Source of the DNA: CAYLUN01 sp964386865
GTDB taxonomy: Bacteria; Verrucomicrobiota; Kiritimatiellia; RFP12; UBA1067
DNA: 35,478 nt
NCBI GenBank assembly: GCA_964386865.1
Contig: CAYLUN010000055.1
Location: 1 to 35,478, forward strand
Direction: 5' to 3'
Each line of letters begins with the position of its first letter. Positions within the stretch are counted from its first letter, which is position 1. The notes below the pieces were generated by a model, which saw nothing but the letters and a program-made list of their open reading frames with translations, made no database searches and was not told the DNA's origin. This document shows, in pieces, positions 1 to 9,419 of the stretch. Made by a program: the position numbers and the translations under genes.

Positions 1-3000
1 CCGACGGGAGCGGCCTCGGCCGTGCCGACTCCCGCAAGGTGCAAGGCATTCGCCAGCGTGCCGACGAAGTTAAACAGGAATTGTCCGCCCGCGCCCGCGT
101 TACCGTAAATGTAGACGTCGCCGCTGCTGAACCCCTGCGCATTGGCGATGCTGATGCGGCCCGACATAATGCGAGTCCCGCCCGTATAGGTGTTTCCGGC
201 CGAACCGAGCACCAGGTCTTCGTCCGTGCCGCCGCCCGCCAGCGTCAGTCCATTCGAACCGGTAATCACGCTGCTAAGGAGCGGCCCCGTGGTGCTCTGG
301 AAGCGCTGATTGAAGATGACGATGCCTTCGGAGGTTCCGAAGTTCAGCGTGCCGTTGGTGATCGCGGCCCGCGAGCCGCTGGCGTTGTTGATAATCACGC
401 CGGCGGGGTTGACCCCGTCGCCCACGGTCACCGTCTGCCCGCTGTTGATGGTCAGCGTCTTGCCGGGCGCGACGCGCAGGGCGTACACTTGAGCGTCGTT
501 GGCGACCGAATTGGTGGTCACGTTGGCGAGGGAGGTCGAGCCGCCGCCGAGTCCGGCGGTGTAGGATGCGGCCTGAAAGCCGTTCACGCCGTAAGTCAGG
601 AAATCGCAGGGCAGGCGGTCGTCGCTGTTGTGTACGCCGAAGAGCGAAGCGGAGGCCATGCCGTTGACCAGCGTCACGCCGCCGTTGACGAGCAGCTTTT
701 CCGTGCTGCCCAACATGGCTGTTCCCGCCGATGGGATGAGCGCCAGAACGCTGCGGTTGGTGCGGGCCAGCACGCTTTCAGCCGCGGCCCCGCTGTTGCC
801 GAGCGTCAGCGTCACGCTGCTGTTGCCGCCCTTGGAAAGCCCCAGAATCGAGGGCCCCGGCCGGTAGGTGAAGGTGTTTCCCGCAATTCCGTCCGCTGCG
901 GTGAGGCCGACGGTCAGCCCGCTGCCTGCCGGATTGAATTGCAAGATGCCGCCGTCCAGGAGAATGTCCCCGCCGCCAAAAGGCGACCCGCCAGATGAGG
1001 TCGTTCTTAGCGTGCCGGATTTCACGGTTGTCTGGCCCGCGTAGGTGGCGTTGGTGATCAGCACCAACACGCTCGCACCATATTTGGTGAGCCCTCCGTC
1101 CGCGCCGCCGCCGGCGCCGTTCACAAGCGGCTGGTTGATCTGCGTTTGGAGGCTTCCGCCGTCGATGCGAGCGCCGCCTTCCATGACCCTGAAGGTGGTG
1201 TTGGGATTCGCGGCGACGGTCGTGCTGGCCGAGAACTTCAGCAGTCCGCCGTTGAAAAACACAAAGACCGGGCTAATCGCGTTTGCCTCGCCGTTGCCCA
1301 GCCCGCCCACCGTCAGGGTCCCGCCCGCGAGGGCGACGATGCCGGTGCTGGCGGTCGCGCCAACCGACATGAACTGGAGGGTTTGGGACTGCGTGACATC
1401 AGCGTTGTTGGTGATGATCAGCGAGTGACCCGTGCCGTCACTGGCGATGCGTTGCGTGGCGGCCATCTTGACGACCGCGTTGCCGCTGGCCAGCAGGCCG
1501 AGACCGCGGGGCGGCTGCGTCGTGCCGATGTTCAGGGTGCCGCCGCTCACGAACGCGTGGATCACGTTCGTGTTGCCCATGCCTTGCGAGTTATCGAACG
1601 TGGCCGTACCGCCGGTCTGCATGTAGCGGTTGATCTTCCCATTTCCGCCCAGCGGGCAGTAGAACTGGTGTGTGCCGCCGTTAACTTCGACCGCCGTGCC
1701 GGCGTTTGCCACAAGGGTCGTGATGGTGTTGTTGCCGCCGTTGAAAACGAGGGGGCTGCTGCCGGTGCTCAGCGTGAACCCGTACATACGGCCCGAGCCA
1801 CCGTTGACCTGCAAGGCGCCGCCCGAGTTCACCGTAAAGGTCACGCCCGAGCTGTTGCCGCCGTTGAGTGCCAGCGTTCCGCCGCTCACGGAGACCGTGC
1901 CCGGGCGCATCTGGAAATCATTGAGGCTGAGCGAGCCCGCGCCCGCTTTCGTGAGCGAGCCGGCGCCAAAAACCGGATTCGCATACGTCTGGTTCGCCGC
2001 CGTGTTGAACGCCAAGGTCTTACCCGCGAGCACGGTGATGCTGGCCGAGTTGGTGAGCGCGCCGTCGCGCACACCGTCGCCGAGGCGAAGGGTGCCGCCG
2101 CTGACGGTCGTCGGGCCCGCGTAGCCGTGCGCGTTGGTCAGCGCCAACGTCGCCGTGCCGGTCTTTTCCAGACCGCCCGGCCCAGTCAGGCTTGCCCGCA
2201 GCGTGATATCGGTGTTCCGATTGCCCAGCGCCAGGGTGATCGCCCCCCCCTCCGTATCCTGGAGTGCGAGGATCTGATCATTCGTTGTGGAAAGGCCTCC
2301 AAGCTCGAACCGGCCCACGCCCGGCGCAAAGGCCAGCGTTCCGGGAAGATACAGGTTAAACCACACGTTCTGGAAGGCGTTGGAGCGGCCGGCGACCAAG
2401 GGGCCGGGCTGTCTAGGCTCGAAAACCGGCGTTCCGTAAATCAGGCCGGAGAACGTCCTGGCAATGCCGTTCGGCCACAGGACGAACAGTGACGACGCGT
2501 TCGTGACGACGCCGTCACCGGTGAACGCGCCGATGTTGTCCGTCGTGTTGATCGCGTCGAACAGGCCGCCGCTCTTCACGTCGATGACCGCGCTATTGTT
2601 GATCTGGTTGGGGCCGCCATATTTAAGCACCGCGCCGCTGTTGACGGTGATCGTACCGTTGCCGACGTTGAGGCCGTCGCTGTTGCCCTGAAAGCCGCAG
2701 TACACCATGCCTCCGTTGATCGTGAGCCCGCTGAGGCCATAGGCGTAGCGGTTGAGCCGAAGCGTCCCGGAGCCCTCCTTGACGAGACTCCCGCTTGTGC
2801 CGCTCAGCTCGACGCTCACGTTGGCCGTCGTCCCGGTGCCGCCGACTGTGATCACCGAAGTTCCGCCGCCGTTGAGCGTGATCGTGTTGTTGGTGATCAG
2901 CGTATCGGCGTTTGCGAAACTCAGGTTGCCGAGGGTCAGGCTGCCCAGATTTTGCCAGACCGTCACAGCCGTACCATTGGTGAAATACGCCGTGGAACCC

Positions 3001-3167
3001 GTGCCGGTGGGATAGGCGCTTCCCAGCCAGTTACCCGTATCGCTCCAGTTCCCCCCCGAGGCCCCAATCCACTCGCCGTCGGCTGCTAACGCCGCCGACG
3101 CCGATGCCAAAACAAAACAAAATACAGCAGCCCGTGCCGCGACCTTCAAGATAGCATAGTGTCTCAT
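1..3167 (-). CDS. Secreted autotransporter-associated beta-strand repeat protein (N-terminal part; C-terminus outside window)
   Basis: The frame stays open from the ATG at 3167-3165 to the window edge, about 1055 residues, so the C-terminus is missing. The N-terminus is a Sec signal peptide: basic MRHYAILKVAAR, a hydrophobic stretch, then a likely cut at ALA/AD near residue 29. The rest is low-complexity Gly/Thr/Asn/Leu-rich beta-helix sequence. Several copies match the autotransporter-associated beta-strand repeat (TIGR02601 type), with GGLEKTG...GYAGPTTVSGGTL near residue 330, GGLTKYG...YAGQTTVKSGTL near 690 and NTYTGGTRIMSG near 990. Proteins of this type are long surface or secreted fibres; in PVC bacteria they often end in an anchor or PEP-CTERM, which cannot be checked here. 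A weak GGGA lies 5 nt before the ATG. The oxidoreductase gene lies 78 nt upstream on the same strand. Export through the type II system elsewhere in this window is conceivable but unproven. Confidence 0.85.
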   Translation of the reverse strand, partial: MRHYAILKVAARAAVFCFVLASASAALAADGEWIGASGGNWSDTGNWLGSAYPTGTGSTAYFTNGTAVTVWQNLGSLTLGNLSFANADTLITNNTITLNGGGTSVITVGGTGTTANVSVELSGTSGSLVKEGSGTLRLNRYAYGLSGLTINGGMVYCGFQGNSDGLNVGNGTITVNSGAVLKYGGPNQINNSAVIDVKSGGLFDAINTTDNIGAFTGDGVVTNASSLFVLWPNGIARTFSGLIYGTPVFEPRQPGPLVAGRSNAFQNVWFNLYLPGTLAFAPGVGRFELGGLSTTNDQILALQDTEGGAITLALGNRNTDITLRASLTGPGGLEKTGTATLALTNAHGYAGPTTVSGGTLRLGDGVRDGALTNSASITVLAGKTLAFNTAANQTYANPVFGAGSLTKAGAGSLSLNDFQMRPGTVSVSGGTLALNGGNSSGVTFTVNSGGALQVNGGSGRMYGFTLSTGSSPLVFNGGNNTITTLVANAGTAVEVNGGTHQFYCPLGGNGKINRYMQTGGTATFDNSQGMGNTNVIHAFVSGGTLNIGTTQPPRGLGLLASGNAVVKMAATQRIASDGTGHSLIITNNADVTQSQTLQFMSVGATASTGIVALAGGTLTVGGLGNGEANAISPVFVFFNGGLLKFSASTTVAANPNTTFRVMEGGARIDGGSLQTQINQPLVNGAGGGADGGLTKYGASVLVLITNATYAGQTTVKSGTLRTTSSGGSPFGGGDILLDGGILQFNPAGSGLTVGLTAADGIAGNTFTYRPGPSILGLSKGGNSSVTLTLGNSGAAAESVLARTNRSVLALIPSAGTAMLGSTEKLLVNGGVTLVNGMASASLFGVHNSDDRLPCDFLTYGVNGFQAASYTAGLGGGSTSLANVTTNSVANDAQVYALRVAPGKTLTINSGQTVTVGDGVNPAGVIINNASGSRAAITNGTLNFGTSEGIVIFNQRFQSTTGPLLSSVITGSNGLTLAGGGTDEDLVLGSAGNTYTGGTRIMSGRISIANAQGFSSGDVYIYGNAGAGGQFLFNFVGTLANALHLAGVGTAEAAPV

Positions 3168-3245
3168 ATTTTCCCTTTTTTTGCGGAATCGGCAAAATCG
3201 GCTGATTCGAAACCACCGACGCCATCGACCCCTTTAAGCGCTGCC

Positions 3246-4625
3246 TCAGCCGAGTTTCCACGGCGCGCGGTACTCGTAGCTCAGCAGCTCGTTGGCCTTG
3301 TCGCAGTTGGTGAAACGCTCTTTCTCGCCGTCCCACTCCAGGCGCTGCCCCATCTTCCACGCGATGTTGGCGAGGTGCGCGAAGCTGGTCGAGCGGTGCC
3401 CCTCCTCCAGCGGGCAATACGGCGCCTGGCGCGACTTCACGCAGTCGAGGAAGTTGCGCACGAGGCCCGCCGTGCTGATGCCGCTGCTGCCGTCCGACAG
3501 CGTCTTCTCCTCCATCTGGAACTCTTCCGGCTCCATCATCTTCTTCCAGGTCTGGAACTGGCCGGGAGACGAAGGCTGGATTTTGTAGCCGCGCTCGCCC
3601 GCCCACACCACGCCTTTGGTGCCGCGGATCTCGATTTCGCCGTACGGGAAGATCGGCCCGCCGCAGGACTCGAACATGTTGAAGGTCACCAGGCGCTTCG
3701 ACTTGAACTCGTACGTCACCGTCATCGTGTCGGCGATGTCCGCGTCGTGGTCGATGAACTTGGTGCCGTGGGCCGACACCGCGCAGGGCGCGGTCTCCTG
3801 CATCATCCACCGGATCAAGTCCAGATAATGCACGCCCCAGTTGCCGACCTGCGACGAGAAGTCGCCGTACCAGCGGAACTTGTAGGGCGTGATGTTGTAC
3901 TTGTACGGGCGGAACGCGCGCGGCCCGAGCCACAGATCCCAGTCGAAATCCTTGGGCGGCTCGGCCGGCTGCTGCTTGCCGATGCCGACCGGCGAGAGGT
4001 TGCTGATGCGCGCCGCCGTGCCGAAGCACAGCTCGCCCAGCTTGCCCGCGTGCAGCTCCTTCGCGAGCTTGTGGTAGGAGGGGTTGCCGCGACGGTTCAG
4101 GCCGACGGCCACCACGCGGTCGCTCGCCTGCTGCGCCTGCACCATCTTGCGGCCCTCGGCGAGCGTCGCGGTCAGCGGCTTCTCGCAGTAGACGTCCTTG
4201 CCCGCCTTGATCGCGTCGATGGTAATCAGCGCATGCCAGTGGTCGGGCGTGGCGATGCACACGGCGTCGACATCCTTATCCTCCAGCAGCTTGCGGTAGT
4301 CCTTGTACAGCCTCGGGGGCTTCGGGAAGGTGTCGCCCAGCTTGGGGATGCGCTCGCCCAGCTCGTCGCGGTAGCGCTGCGCGACCTTGGACGCGTCGCG
4401 CGTCAGGAAGGGCTCGTACACGTCGCACAGGGCCGCGACCTCGACCTCAGGGAAGAGCCGGAACACGTCCATGAGCTGCGACCCCCGGTTGCCCACGCCG
4501 ATGAACCCCATCCGGATCTTGCCGCTCGCGCCGACCGCGCCCGCCACCGTTGGCGCAGCCGCGATCCCCGCCGCCGCCAACGACCCCGCCACAAACGTCC
4601 GCCGGTTCGTCTCCATGACTCCCAT
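3246..4625 (-). CDS. Tat-exported Gfo/Idh/MocA-family NAD(P)-dependent oxidoreductase
   Basis: A 459-residue protein of the Gfo/Idh/MocA family, which oxidises or reduces sugars, inositols and related polyols with a bound nicotinamide cofactor. Residues 8-30 form a twin-arginine signal (NRRTF followed by an Ala-rich hydrophobic stretch), so it probably acts outside the cytoplasm. The Rossmann motif GFIGVGNRG is at 40-48, and the family motif CEKPLT, whose Lys is catalytic, starts at 147. The C-terminal half is the usual alpha/beta substrate domain (YKFRWYGDFSSQVGNWGVHYLD). I chose the ATG at 4625 because GGGAGG sits 6 nt upstream; an ATG at 4616 is possible, and the frame runs upstream to 4727 without a better site. 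Such Tat-tagged paralogues are abundant in PVC bacteria, and the substrate cannot be told from sequence. The beta-strand-repeat gene follows on the same strand. Confidence 0.9.
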   Translation of the reverse strand: MGVMETNRRTFVAGSLAAAGIAAAPTVAGAVGASGKIRMGFIGVGNRGSQLMDVFRLFPEVEVAALCDVYEPFLTRDASKVAQRYRDELGERIPKLGDTFPKPPRLYKDYRKLLEDKDVDAVCIATPDHWHALITIDAIKAGKDVYCEKPLTATLAEGRKMVQAQQASDRVVAVGLNRRGNPSYHKLAKELHAGKLGELCFGTAARISNLSPVGIGKQQPAEPPKDFDWDLWLGPRAFRPYKYNITPYKFRWYGDFSSQVGNWGVHYLDLIRWMMQETAPCAVSAHGTKFIDHDADIADTMTVTYEFKSKRLVTFNMFESCGGPIFPYGEIEIRGTKGVVWAGERGYKIQPSSPGQFQTWKKMMEPEEFQMEEKTLSDGSSGISTAGLVRNFLDCVKSRQAPYCPLEEGHRSTSFAHLANIAWKMGQRLEWDGEKERFTNCDKANELLSYEYRAPWKLG

Positions 4626-4855
4626 CTTACGCCTCCCGTTCCCATGCGACGCCTCGGCCAGCGAACGCGCCGTACCGCTGCGCATACAATTAGTTTCCTT
4701 GAACAATATACCCTCCGTTTTTGCCATGCAAGCCGATTCGGCTGGAAAGGGCGCCCCGTTTAGACTTCCCTTGCGGTCTCGCTTATGCTAAACAATAAGG
4801 GTTTCCAAGTCCGGGAAAGCGCCGCGCCGGACACAGCACCCTTTCCGAGGTCTCC
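4626..4855. promoter_or_regulatory. Divergent intergenic promoter region between the oxidoreductase and smc
   Basis: This 230-nt gap separates divergent genes and must hold promoters for both. On the minus strand TTGCAT (4731-4726) and TATTGT (4708-4703) with a 17-nt spacer resemble a sigma-70 promoter, 77 nt before the oxidoreductase start. On the plus strand TTAGAC (4760-4765) and TATGCT (4784-4789), spacer 18, is a weak candidate for smc. Both are by-eye matches only. No convincing small gene is visible here. Confidence 0.35.
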
Positions 4856-7800
4856 GTGTATCTCAAGCAGATCGAAATCACAGGGTTCAAAAGCTTCGCC
4901 GAAAAAACCCGGCTGCAGTTTGAGCCCGGCATGATCGCCATCGTCGGACCCAACGGCTGCGGCAAGAGCAACGTCTCTGACGCCATCCGCTGGGTGCTGG
5001 GCGAGCAGCGCCCGACCGCCCTGCGCTGCGCCAAGATGCCCGACGTGGTCTTCAACGGCACCGACACGCGCAAGCCGCTCGGCATGGCCGAGGTTTCCAT
5101 CACCTTCGCCGACTGCGAAGGCATCCTTGACACGGCGTTCAACGAGGTCACCATCACGCGCCGCGTCTTCCGCTCCGGCGACGGCCAGTACTTCATCAAC
5201 AAGAATCTCTGCCGCCTCCGCGACATCCACCGGCTCTTCATGGGCACGGGCATCGGCACCACCTCCTACTCGGTCATGGCCCAGGGCCAGATCGACGCCA
5301 TCCTTTCGTCCAAGCCCGAAGACCGCCGCGCGGTCTTCGAGGAGGCGGCCGGCATCACCAAGTTCAAGGCCGACCGCAAAGAGGCCTTGCGCAAGATCGA
5401 GCAGACCGACGCGAACCTGCTGCGCCTCGCCGACGTGATCCGCGAGGTCAAGCGCCAGATCGGCACGCTCCAGCGCCAGGCCGGCAAGGCCCAGCGGTAT
5501 AAGGAGTTGCGCGACGAGCTGCGCGGCCTCGACATCTTTCTCACGCGCCGGCGCCTCGCCGCGCTCGACATCCGCATCCGCGAGCTCGACACCTCCATCC
5601 ACGCCCTCGGCGAGCAGCTCGTCTCCCACCAGGAGTTCGTGGCCGAGGCCGAGGCCGAGTCCTCGCGCATCCACGGCCTCATCCACGAGACCGAAGAGCG
5701 CATCGCCGCGCTCACCGAGCAGGCGGCGCAGGCCGACAACCGCTACATCCGCGCCCAAGAGGTCATCAAGGTCAACGAGCAGCGCATCGACGAGTATCGC
5801 GCCTGGGCCGCGCGCGACAACCGCGAGATCTCGGACACGCAGGCGCAGATCGAGCAGCTCCGCCTCCAGCTCGAGTCGCTGGCCCAGAGGCGCCTGCTGA
5901 TGCAGCAGGCCGCCACGGTCGAGCGCGCCAAGCTCGAGGAGGCCCAAGCCCGCTTCGACGCGCACAAGATACAGATCGACCAGATCCGCGCCCAGCTCCA
6001 GCAGGACCGGCAGCGCACCGTCGAGTGCGAGCGCCGCTCCGCGCAGATCCAGAACACCCTGTCGGAGATGGAGGCCCGCCAGCGCGAGCAGCTCATGAAG
6101 CGCGACCGGCTCACCTCCGAGCACCGGCAGGTGCAAGAGAGCCTCGCGCAGGTGGAGCAGACCCGCGCCGACGTCAAGTCGCGCCTCGACGCCTTCCAGG
6201 CCACGGCCGAGGCGGTCCGCGAGCGGTTCGACGCGCTGGAGCAGGAGCGGGGCGACACAGCCGCCGAGCTGCGCACGCTTCAGGACGAGGCGTCCAAGAT
6301 GCAGTCCGAGGCCGCCGCCAAACGCGCGCAGATCGACCTGCTGACGGACCGCAGCGAGTCGTCCGACGAGTATGCCGCCGGCTCGAAGCAGCTGCTCGAC
6401 CCCGCCAACCCCCTCGCCTTGGACCCGCAGGCCGTGCTCGGCCCGCTGGCCGACACCTTCAACGCCCCGCAGGCCCTGCGCCTGGCGCTCGAGGCCGCGC
6501 TCCGGGCGTGGCTCGACGCCGTCGTCGTCCGCGACGCGGCCAGCGCCCGCAAGGCCGTGGCCGCCCTGCTCGCCCAAGGCTCGCACGCCGCGGCCCGGCT
6601 GGTCATCGCCGAGCCGGACGCCGCGGGCGAGCTTCCGGCCGCCCCGGCCGGGCTGACCCCCCTTCTCTCGCACGTGACGGTGAGCGAGTGCTTCCGGCCG
6701 GCGGCCGCGCGCCTCATCGGCCACGTCTTTCTCGCGGAGACGCTGGACGCCGTTCCCGAGATGATCCCCGCCGGCTGCAGCGTGGTTACCCGCAGCGGCG
6801 CGATCTTCCATGCCGACGGCTGCGTCGAGCTGTGGATGCCGGACAGCCAGGTCTCCAGCCCGCTCGCCCGCCGCATGCTGGTGGCGGACACCTCCGAGCA
6901 GCTCGCCGCGCTGGAGGAGCGCCTGGCCGCGCACCGCCGGCGCCTCGAAGCGCTCAGCGCCCGCACGAGCGAGCTGAATCTGCTGCTCGGCCAGACGCGG
7001 CAGGAGCTCGACGAAAACCGCCGCAAAGCCGCGCAGGCCGAGGGCGAGCACCAGTCCGTCAGCCGCGACGCCGACCGCGCCCGCGCCCGCCTTCAGGTCG
7101 TCAGCCGCGAGCTGGACGAGCTGAACGCCAAGACGTCCGGCGACGAGTCCGCCCGCAGCGACCTGACGGACGAGCTGCGCGAGCTCATTTACACCCGCAA
7201 CGAGCTGCTTGAGAAGACGGCTGAGAAATCGACGCTGCTCCACGAGCTTGAGGGCGTCTATGGCGACCTCAGCCAGACCCTCACCGAGTGCCGCATCCAG
7301 GTCTCGAGCATCACACAGCAGCTCGAGCACGCCGCGTCGCAGGGCGAGACCATCCAGACCCGCATAGACGAGCTGGACCGCACCCTCCAAGGCCGCGCCC
7401 GCGGCGTGATGTCCTACGACGAGAGCATCAGCCGGCTGACGGCGGAGATCGAGACGCTCGAGACCAACCTCGACCCCATGCGCATCGCGGCCGAGGCGCT
7501 GCACATGAAGATCGACGGGACGCGCCGCGAGCGCGCGGCCCTCCAGCGCGAGCTCGAGAAGACCGACGCCACGCTGTCCGAGCGCCGCCGCGCCCTCGAC
7601 GCCGCCCGCGACGACAAGAGCCGGGCCGAGATCGACATCACCGAATCTCGCATGAAGCGCCAGAACCTGATCGACCACATCTACAACGAGTACGGGCTTT
7701 CGGCGGACGAGCTGGTGGCGCACGCCGACCCTGCGTGGGAGAGCGGCGGCCAGCCGCCGGTTCCCGAGATCGAGGCCCGCGCGGCGCACCTCAGCGCCGA

Positions 7801-8578
7801 CATCCAGGCGCTGGGCCCCGTCAACCTCGTGGCCATCGAGGAGTACAAGGAGCTCGAAGAGCGGTATACGTTCCTGAAGGCGCAAGAGGACGACCTGCTG
7901 AAGTCCAAGGCGCAGATCCTCGAGCTGATTGCGATGATCAACACGAAGTCGAGCGAGATGTTCCAGTCGACCTTCGAGCAGGCCAACGCCAATTTCGAGA
8001 CGATGTTCATCAAGCTCTTCAACGGCGGCCAGGCCAAGCTGGTGCTGCTGGAGAACGCCGAGGATCCGCTGGAGTGCGGCATCGACATCATCGCGCGCCC
8101 GCCCGGCAAGCGGCCCCAGTCGGTGACCCTGCTCTCGGGCGGCGAGCGCACCATGACGGCGGTCAGCCTGCTCTTCGCGATCTTCATGATCAAGCCCGCG
8201 CCCTTCTGCATGCTGGACGAGCTTGACGCCGCCCTCGACGACAGCAACATCGGCCGCTTCGTGCAGGCGCTCAAGGACTTCCTCACGCACTCGCAGTTCC
8301 TGATCATCACGCACAACCAGCACACGATCGCGGGCTCGGACATCGTCTACGGCGTGACGCAGCAGGAGAAGGGCATCTCGAAGATCGTCTCCATGCGCCT
8401 GCGCGAGATCGGCGTCAAGGAGCTGGCCGTCGGCGCCCCCGCCGCCGCCCCCACCGTCGAGATCGAGGCGGAGGAGAAGCCCAAGAAGCCGCGCAAGAAG
8501 AAGGCCGTAGCCGAAGAGCCAGCCGAGAGCGATGCGCCGGAAGCGTCCGCTCCCGCCCAGTTCGTCGTGGCGCCGTGA
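4856..8578 (+). CDS. smc: Chromosome segregation protein SMC
   Basis: A complete 1240-residue bacterial condensin subunit, a DNA-stimulated ABC-type ATPase that dimerises, compacts DNA and drives origin segregation with ScpA/ScpB (neither is in the window). Order of parts: N-terminal head with MYLKQIEITGFKSFAEKT and Walker A GPNGCGKSN at about 31-39; a long Glu/Arg/Gln-rich coiled coil; the hinge at about 525-670; the returning coiled coil; and the C-terminal head with signature LSGGERTMTAVSLL near 1092 and Walker B FCMLDELDAALDD near 1117. The last ~45 residues are an additional tail, Lys-rich then Ala/Glu-rich (KPKKPRKKKAVAEE), not part of the core fold. The start is GTG with GAGG about 7 nt upstream, and it gives the canonical family N-terminus. 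It ends 10 nt from the convergent comF stop. Confidence 0.97.
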   Translation: MYLKQIEITGFKSFAEKTRLQFEPGMIAIVGPNGCGKSNVSDAIRWVLGEQRPTALRCAKMPDVVFNGTDTRKPLGMAEVSITFADCEGILDTAFNEVTITRRVFRSGDGQYFINKNLCRLRDIHRLFMGTGIGTTSYSVMAQGQIDAILSSKPEDRRAVFEEAAGITKFKADRKEALRKIEQTDANLLRLADVIREVKRQIGTLQRQAGKAQRYKELRDELRGLDIFLTRRRLAALDIRIRELDTSIHALGEQLVSHQEFVAEAEAESSRIHGLIHETEERIAALTEQAAQADNRYIRAQEVIKVNEQRIDEYRAWAARDNREISDTQAQIEQLRLQLESLAQRRLLMQQAATVERAKLEEAQARFDAHKIQIDQIRAQLQQDRQRTVECERRSAQIQNTLSEMEARQREQLMKRDRLTSEHRQVQESLAQVEQTRADVKSRLDAFQATAEAVRERFDALEQERGDTAAELRTLQDEASKMQSEAAAKRAQIDLLTDRSESSDEYAAGSKQLLDPANPLALDPQAVLGPLADTFNAPQALRLALEAALRAWLDAVVVRDAASARKAVAALLAQGSHAAARLVIAEPDAAGELPAAPAGLTPLLSHVTVSECFRPAAARLIGHVFLAETLDAVPEMIPAGCSVVTRSGAIFHADGCVELWMPDSQVSSPLARRMLVADTSEQLAALEERLAAHRRRLEALSARTSELNLLLGQTRQELDENRRKAAQAEGEHQSVSRDADRARARLQVVSRELDELNAKTSGDESARSDLTDELRELIYTRNELLEKTAEKSTLLHELEGVYGDLSQTLTECRIQVSSITQQLEHAASQGETIQTRIDELDRTLQGRARGVMSYDESISRLTAEIETLETNLDPMRIAAEALHMKIDGTRRERAALQRELEKTDATLSERRRALDAARDDKSRAEIDITESRMKRQNLIDHIYNEYGLSADELVAHADPAWESGGQPPVPEIEARAAHLSADIQALGPVNLVAIEEYKELEERYTFLKAQEDDLLKSKAQILELIAMINTKSSEMFQSTFEQANANFETMFIKLFNGGQAKLVLLENAEDPLECGIDIIARPPGKRPQSVTLLSGGERTMTAVSLLFAIFMIKPAPFCMLDELDAALDDSNIGRFVQALKDFLTHSQFLIITHNQHTIAGSDIVYGVTQQEKGISKIVSMRLREIGVKELAVGAPAAAPTVEIEAEEKPKKPRKKKAVAEEPAESDAPEASAPAQFVVAP

Positions 8579-8588
8579 GGCGCTTCCC

Positions 8589-9317
8589 TTACCCGCGCGC
8601 CGCCGTCACGGCCCACACCTTCCGCGCGCCCGCCTTCTTCAGCACGCGGGCGCACTCGGCGAGCGTCGCGCCAGTCGTCATCACGTCGTCGACCAGAAGC
8701 ACGCAGCGCTGAGCGACCCACTCGGGCCGGCGCACGGCGAACGCGCCGAGGATGTTCATGCGCCGGTGGGCCGCGTCGAACTGCGTCTGAGACTGCGTGC
8801 GCCTGACGCGCTCGAGGGAGCGGCGGTCGAACCGCCGGTCGAGGCGGCGCGCGACCTCCTGCGCGAGCAGGGCTGACTGGTTGTACGAGCGCTCCCGCTC
8901 GCGGGCGGGGTGGAGCGGAACCGGCACGACCACATCGACTTCGCCCGGCACGAAGTGCGCCGCGAGGCAACCGAGCAGCAGGTCTGCGAGGTCGTGTCGC
9001 AGCCACAGCGCGCTGCCGTACTTGAACTGGTGAACCTGCTCGCGCAGCACGCCGTGAAAATGGCCGGCCGAACGCGCCCGGTCAAAGGCCGGCCGGGCCT
9101 CCTGACAAGCGCCACACACAAACGCGTGCGCCACGCCGCCTTCGGCCGGAGCGCCGCAGGTGCCGCACAGACTCTGATCGTGCAGCTCGATGCGCGCGAA
9201 ACACGCCGCGCAGAGATGGTAGCCCGGACGGTCAGAGATCGCCCCGCAGCCCGGGCAAACCCTCGGGTAGAACCAGTCGGCGACCTGCGCCACGCATTCT
9301 CTCCAGCGCACGACCAT
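8589..9317 (-). CDS. comF: ComF-family phosphoribosyltransferase-like protein
   Basis: A 242-residue ComF family member. The N-terminus carries four CxxC pairs (21/24, 36/39, 51/54, 68/71), the expected double zinc-binding region. The C-terminal half is a type I phosphoribosyltransferase fold with the PRPP loop VLLVDDVMTTGAT at 206-218 and the conserved VVPVPLHPARERERSYNQS segment. In competent bacteria ComF is a cytosolic protein needed for DNA uptake after the pilus-like machine; its enzymatic activity is uncertain. GAGGGG lies 6 nt before the ATG. It is the last gene of the minus-strand run from 15237, separated from the NTP-transferase by 102 nt that contain a palindrome. It converges on smc with no visible terminator. 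A pilus-like locus is present in this window, but nothing here shows natural competence. Confidence 0.9.
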   Translation of the reverse strand: MVVRWRECVAQVADWFYPRVCPGCGAISDRPGYHLCAACFARIELHDQSLCGTCGAPAEGGVAHAFVCGACQEARPAFDRARSAGHFHGVLREQVHQFKYGSALWLRHDLADLLLGCLAAHFVPGEVDVVVPVPLHPARERERSYNQSALLAQEVARRLDRRFDRRSLERVRRTQSQTQFDAAHRRMNILGAFAVRRPEWVAQRCVLLVDDVMTTGATLAECARVLKKAGARKVWAVTAARG

Positions 9318-9343
9318 TGACTGCCCCTCGCTTGTGTGGTGCC

Positions 9344-9411
9344 GTATGTTGTACCGGCTTTAGCCGGCCCCGGGCCATGTTGCGTTGCAGCCTAAAGGTT
9401 GTGCAACATAC
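9344..9411. repeat. Palindromic intergenic element (nested inverted repeats)
   Basis: An outer inverted repeat pairs GTATGTTGTAC (9344-9354) with GTGCAACATAC (9401-9411), ten of eleven positions complementary. Inside are CCGGC-TTTA-GCCGG (9354-9367), GGCCC-C-GGGCC (9366-9376) and a third arm, GTTGCA...TGCAAC. It lies downstream of the NTP-transferase stop. No T-run follows, so it is not a classical intrinsic terminator; it could be a REP/BIME-like or MITE-like element, or an RNA processing structure. Confidence 0.6.
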
Positions 9412-9419
9412 AGACAGCC

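Noticed and set aside
1146..2492. Plus-strand frame opposite the beta-strand-repeat gene
   Set aside because: Composition is that of a reversed Gly/Thr/Asn-rich repeat, and the minus strand has a coherent repeat protein with a signal peptide.
3159..4763. Plus-strand frame opposite the oxidoreductase
   Set aside because: Antisense to a Gfo/Idh/MocA protein with all family motifs.
4760..8323. Open frame of nearly 1190 codons on the minus strand opposite smc
   Set aside because: It is antisense to a clearly conserved SMC, has biased Leu/Val/Arg/Asp composition typical of a mirror frame in GC-rich DNA, and shows no domain.
8579..8588. Bidirectional terminator between smc and comF
   Set aside because: The 10-nt gap holds no hairpin or T-run; any termination must be Rho-dependent or inside the genes.
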